Program-made: the position numbers and the translations under genes
Notes under the pieces: generated by a model
What the model was told of the DNA's origin: nothing
Seen by the model: the letters and a program-made list of their open reading frames with translations, nothing else
Databases searched by the model: none
In this document: in pieces, positions 15,334-18,191 of the stretch
How positions within the stretch are numbered: position 1 is the first letter of the stretch
Layout: the number at the start of each line of letters is the position of its first letter
Source of the DNA: an uncultured beta proteobacterium
GTDB taxonomy: Bacteria > Pseudomonadota > Gammaproteobacteria > Burkholderiales > Rhodocyclaceae
DNA: 18,191 bases
Assembly: GCA_903917505.1 (NCBI GenBank)
Contig: CAIXAY010000106.1
Coordinates: 1 to 18,191 of the forward strand
Direction: 5' to 3'

Positions 15334-16670
15334 GCCTCGTCGGCGGCCGGCTCGATCTCCTCGAGCTCGCCAAGGCTGGCCTGCGCCTCGACCGCCGGCA
15401 AGGACTCGACGCCCTGCAACTTGCGTTCGATCTGGCGGGTGCGTACGCCGGCCGATTCGATGCTGCGCGTCGCCTGCTCGAGCTTCTTGCGCGTGGCCTC
15501 GAGCACTTCGCCGAATTTCCCGAATTCGCTCTTGATCGCCCCGAGCACGCGCCAGACTTCCGACGAGCGCTTCTCGATGGCCAGCGTGCGAAATCCCATT
15601 TGCAGGCTGTTGAGTAGAGCGGCGAGCGTCGTCGGTCCGGCGATGCTGACGCGAAAATCGCGCTGCAGGCCGTCGGCCAGGCCGGCACGGCGCAAGGCTT
15701 CGGCATAGAGGCCTTCGGTCGGCAGGTACAGAATCGCGAAATCCGTGGTGTAAGGCGGCTCGACATACTTGTCGCGGATCTTCTTCGCCTCGTCGCGCAA
15801 GCGCATTTCGAGCGCCCGCGACGCCGCTTCGACGGCGACCGGATCGGCCCGGTCCTGCGCTTCGACCAGGCGCTGATAATCTTCCATCGGGAATTTCGCG
15901 TCGATCGGCAGCCATACCGGCCGTGCGTCATCCTCGCCCATTTCGCGCCCCGGCAGGCGGATGGCGAACTCGACGCGCTCGTTGCCCTTCGGCCGGGTGA
16001 TGACGTTCTTCTCGTACTGCTCGGCGGTCAGCACCTGATCGAGAAGCGCCTCGAGTTGCACTTCGCCCCAGGTGCCGCGCGTCTTGACGTTGGTCAAGAC
16101 CTTCTTCAGGTCGCCGACGCCGGCGGCCAGCGTCTGCATCTCGCCGAGGCCCTTATGCACGAGTTCCAGGCGCTCGCTGACCAGCTTGAACGATTCGCCG
16201 AGGCGCTGTTCGAGTGTCGCGTGCAGCTTTTCATCGACCGTCTTGCGCATCTCCTCGAGCTTGCTCGCGTTGTCGGCCTGCATGGCGGCCAGCCGCGCCT
16301 CGAGCGCCAGGCGCAGCTGTTCGAAGCGTTGCTCGTTGCTTTGCGTGAGCCGCGTCAGTTGCAGCGCGAATGATTCGAGCTGCTGCGCCTGCAGCGAGCC
16401 GAGCTGGCCGATTTGCGCCGCCAGCGTCTGCGCCAGGCGGTCCACCGACTGCGCCTGTTCCTCGCGGTTGCCGCGCGCGGCGGTATCGGCTTCCTGGCGC
16501 CCGCGCGCCAGCTCCTGGCGCAGCTCGCGCTCGACGCGCTCGAGGCCGGCCTGCAACGCGCGGAAGTGCGGTTCGAGTGCATCCTGCTGACGCGCCGGGC
16601 GCGGCATGAACTGCAGCACGAGGATCGCCACAGCAATCGCCAGGAGCGCATATAACAACCAGTCAGTCAT
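15330..16670 (-). CDS. rmuC: DNA recombination protein RmuC
   Basis: RmuC limits inversions and short-repeat recombination in E. coli and is predicted to be a nuclease-like protein. The product has 446 residues. An N-terminal membrane segment lies at about residues 4-22 (LLYALLAIAVAILVLQF). A long Glu/Gln/Arg-rich coiled coil covers about 30-185. The conserved RmuC core then holds VGDLKKVLTNVKTRGTWGEV and the restriction-endonuclease-like PIDAKFPMEDY (about 255-265), followed by YTTDFAILYLPTEGLYAE and IAGPTTLAALLNSLQMGF. The start at 16670 is supported by AAAGG six nt upstream. The next gene, DUF3293, overlaps by 4 nt. The 5' leader carries the compound inverted repeat at 16685-16811, so transcription from the DUF748 gene would have to pass through that structure. 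Confidence 0.95.
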   Translation of the reverse strand: MTDWLLYALLAIAVAILVLQFMPRPARQQDALEPHFRALQAGLERVERELRQELARGRQEADTAARGNREEQAQSVDRLAQTLAAQIGQLGSLQAQQLESFALQLTRLTQSNEQRFEQLRLALEARLAAMQADNASKLEEMRKTVDEKLHATLEQRLGESFKLVSERLELVHKGLGEMQTLAAGVGDLKKVLTNVKTRGTWGEVQLEALLDQVLTAEQYEKNVITRPKGNERVEFAIRLPGREMGEDDARPVWLPIDAKFPMEDYQRLVEAQDRADPVAVEAASRALEMRLRDEAKKIRDKYVEPPYTTDFAILYLPTEGLYAEALRRAGLADGLQRDFRVSIAGPTTLAALLNSLQMGFRTLAIEKRSSEVWRVLGAIKSEFGKFGEVLEATRKKLEQATRSIESAGVRTRQIERKLQGVESLPAVEAQASLGELEEIEPAADEA

Positions 16671-16684
16671 GACAACCTTTCAAA

Positions 16685-16811
16685 ATTAACCACAACGGGC
16701 ACAACGCAATGACGAAGAACAAAAAATCGTCGAGTTTGAAAGCTGGCAAGTTTCAAAAACTAGCACTCTCCTATTCTTTTCGTTGTGACCGTGGTGATAG
16801 TTGTGGTTAAT
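16685..16811. repeat. Compound inverted repeat between the DUF748 gene and rmuC
   Basis: The outer arms are perfect over 12 bp: ATTAACCACAAC (16685-16696) and GTTGTGGTTAAT (16800-16811). A second pair is CACAACG (16700-16706) and CGTTGTG (16781-16787). The centre contains TTTGAAA (16735-16741) and TTTCAAA (16751-16757). The arm sequence is much more AT-rich than the surrounding genes and resembles the 'accac-aa-gg-acac-aa-gg' type of non-coding repeat found in many environmental bacteria; that resemblance is from memory. It fills almost the whole gap (16671-16825). It could be a non-autonomous repeat insertion, an mRNA-stabilising hairpin or a transcription barrier. Confidence 0.7.
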
Positions 16812-16825
16812 CGATTTTCTCCATA

Positions 16826-18191
16826 TCACTTGAGTGCAAAATCGACGCGGCTGCCCTTGCCCTTGGCTTCGCTCTCCGCTTTGCCGCCCATCGCCTCGAC
16901 CTTGCTCGGCAGCAGGAAGATGCGTTCGGCTTCGACCTCGTGCGCGAGCAGCCAGTCGCGCACGACACGCGCGCGGCGGTCGCCGAGGGCGCGCAAATCG
17001 TCGTCGTCTATCGTCGTGTTGGTCAGGATCAGTTTCTCCATTTCCTCGACCGGCAGCGACTTGGCGAATCCGACCATGTTGCGCGGCTTGGGGAACTTCT
17101 CGGCGTCATAAACACGGCCGAGCAGAGCCGGATATTCGGCCGCGCTGACTTCGATCGTTTCGCCCGCAGCGGGCGCCGTACCGCTCTTGGCCAGCTGGTC
17201 GCGTTTTTGTGCGCGCACCTTGCGCTCCATGCTGACCTGCTTGAGGCCTTCGCGATCGCGTTCGCTGTCGACGCGGCCTTCGATCTCGAGCTTGAGCGCC
17301 GGCCGATCGACCAGCGCCTTGGCGAGGTTTTCCAGGCTCTTCTGCGCCTCGGCGTTGAACGCTGCGCGACCGTAATCGAACTCGATCGCCGACATGTCGC
17401 TGCCACCGCCGAACAGCGAACCGAGCAAGGCGAAAGGCGAGGTGACGGCCTTGACCAGGAGATTGCCGATCACCTGGAGAACCAGACCGCCGACGGAAAA
17501 TTGCGGATCGTCGAGCGAACCCGAGATCGGCAGATTGATGTCGATCTCGCCGCGCCGGTTCTTCAGCAAGGCCAGCGCCAGATTGACCGGCAGCTTGGTC
17601 GCCTCGGGGCTTGCGACCGGTTCGCCGAAGGTCAGCTGGTCAAGGAAGATGCGGTTCTCGGCGGTGAGCAGCCGGTTTTCGATCTTGTACTTGACGAACA
17701 GCGAGAGCTTTCCTTTCTCGATCGCATAGCCCGCATATTTGCCCGAGTACGGCGAGAAAGGACTCATGTCGAGGCCTTTGACATCGGCCTGCAGATCGAG
17801 GTAGGGCTGCTGCGAAAACGGATTGACTTTCGCCGTCAGGCTGAGCGGCGCGACGTCGTCGTAGCTGCCGCGCAACTCGACGTCGGCGACGCTGCCTGCC
17901 GCCGTCGACAGGCCGCTGACCCGGCCGCCGATTTGGCGCAGGCGCGCCGAGTAGTTCGGCTTGACGAAGTTGTCGGTGAAATTGATCGATCCGGCCTGCA
18001 GGGTCACCTTGTCGATGCGCACCGGAAACGGCAAGGCCTTGGCCGCCGGGACCGGCGCCTCGGCCTTGCCCGCGACGGGCGCCGAGGCGACCGGTGCGGC
18101 CGGTTCCGGCGCGGCGGCGGCCGGCGTTTCGTGATGCACCATCTGCAGCAGGTTGAGCTTGCCTTCCGGATTGACGATCGCGCGGGCGAAG
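16826..18191 (-). CDS. DUF748 (AsmA-like) envelope protein, 5' end outside window
   Basis: The visible part is 455 codons, open at the right edge. An ATG at 18142 begins the longest complete frame, but the codons upstream (FARAIVNPEGKLNLLQ) match DUF748 proteins, so the gene clearly continues. DUF748 proteins are large AsmA/TamB-related proteins, anchored in the inner membrane and reaching into the periplasm, and are thought to act in lipid transport or outer-membrane maintenance. The sequence shows a Pro/Ala-rich linker, then the INFTDNFVKPNYSARL and VNPFSQQPYLDLQADVKGLD blocks. The FDYGRAAFNAEAQKSLENLAKAL segment begins an OmpA-like C-terminal part that ends GSRVDFALK. Relatives often exceed 900 residues, so probably about half is missing. 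Confidence 0.88.
   Translation of the reverse strand, partial: FARAIVNPEGKLNLLQMVHHETPAAAAPEPAAPVASAPVAGKAEAPVPAAKALPFPVRIDKVTLQAGSINFTDNFVKPNYSARLRQIGGRVSGLSTAAGSVADVELRGSYDDVAPLSLTAKVNPFSQQPYLDLQADVKGLDMSPFSPYSGKYAGYAIEKGKLSLFVKYKIENRLLTAENRIFLDQLTFGEPVASPEATKLPVNLALALLKNRRGEIDINLPISGSLDDPQFSVGGLVLQVIGNLLVKAVTSPFALLGSLFGGGSDMSAIEFDYGRAAFNAEAQKSLENLAKALVDRPALKLEIEGRVDSERDREGLKQVSMERKVRAQKRDQLAKSGTAPAAGETIEVSAAEYPALLGRVYDAEKFPKPRNMVGFAKSLPVEEMEKLILTNTTIDDDDLRALGDRRARVVRDWLLAHEVEAERIFLLPSKVEAMGGKAESEAKGKGSRVDFALK

Noticed and set aside
13588..15708. A 706-codon open frame on the plus strand
   Set aside because: It is antisense to the kinase fusion, the DUF3293 gene and the end of rmuC, whose frames carry clear domain motifs. 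Its sequence is Arg/Asp/His-rich with no recognisable domain, as expected for a shadow frame in GC-rich DNA.

Overview
The window is a gene-dense, GC-rich stretch of bacterial chromosome that most resembles a betaproteobacterium, probably Rhodocyclales-like. That placement is inferred from protein style and gene order (alr-radA, tsaB-rimI-udg, bamD facing rluD-pgeF); no 16S or other marker RNA is present. I see no tRNA, rRNA, insertion sequence, phage gene or CRISPR array. Fifteen protein genes can be supported. The two at the edges (radA on the left, a DUF748 protein on the right) run out of the window.

Layout, left to right. (1) 1-2334, minus: alr (alanine racemase) followed 7 nt later by radA (recombination/repair ATPase, 3' end cut off). 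(2) 2490-3752, plus: lplT, a lysophospholipid transporter of the MFS type, divergent from alr. (3) 3792-5405, minus: a methyl-accepting chemotaxis protein, with an elaborate nested inverted repeat in its upstream region. (4) 5655-7693, minus: a three-gene cluster of a LemA lipoprotein, a YgcG-type membrane TPM protein and a second, soluble TPM protein; the genes are 3 nt apart or overlap. (5) 7763-9704, minus: tsaB-rimI-udg, coupled by a 1-nt and a 4-nt overlap (tRNA t6A formation, ribosomal protein acetylation, uracil-DNA glycosylase). (6) 9748-11620, minus: rluD-pgeF (23S rRNA pseudouridine synthase, peptidoglycan editing factor), head to head with bamD. (7) 11619-12413, plus: bamD, an outer-membrane assembly lipoprotein. 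(8) 12454-16670, minus: rmuC, a DUF3293 protein overlapping it by 4 nt, and then a large signalling protein that joins a Ser/Thr kinase, an HDOD domain and a GAF domain. (9) 16826-18191, minus: a DUF748/AsmA-like envelope protein. It is separated from rmuC by a compound inverted repeat that looks like two facing copies of a dispersed non-coding repeat.

Most content is housekeeping: envelope biogenesis (alr, lplT, bamD, pgeF, DUF748), translation and RNA modification (tsaB, rimI, rluD) and DNA repair (radA, udg, rmuC). The items that deserve a second look are the kinase-HDOD-GAF fusion, the two non-coding inverted-repeat structures (5526-5575 and 16685-16811), a run of nine G residues near the end of the YgcG gene that could fuse it in frame to its neighbour, the overlapping head-to-head start codons of rluD and bamD, and the co-translated rmuC-DUF3293 pair. 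I did not find a clear new defence or mobile system. No gap between genes exceeds 300 bases.
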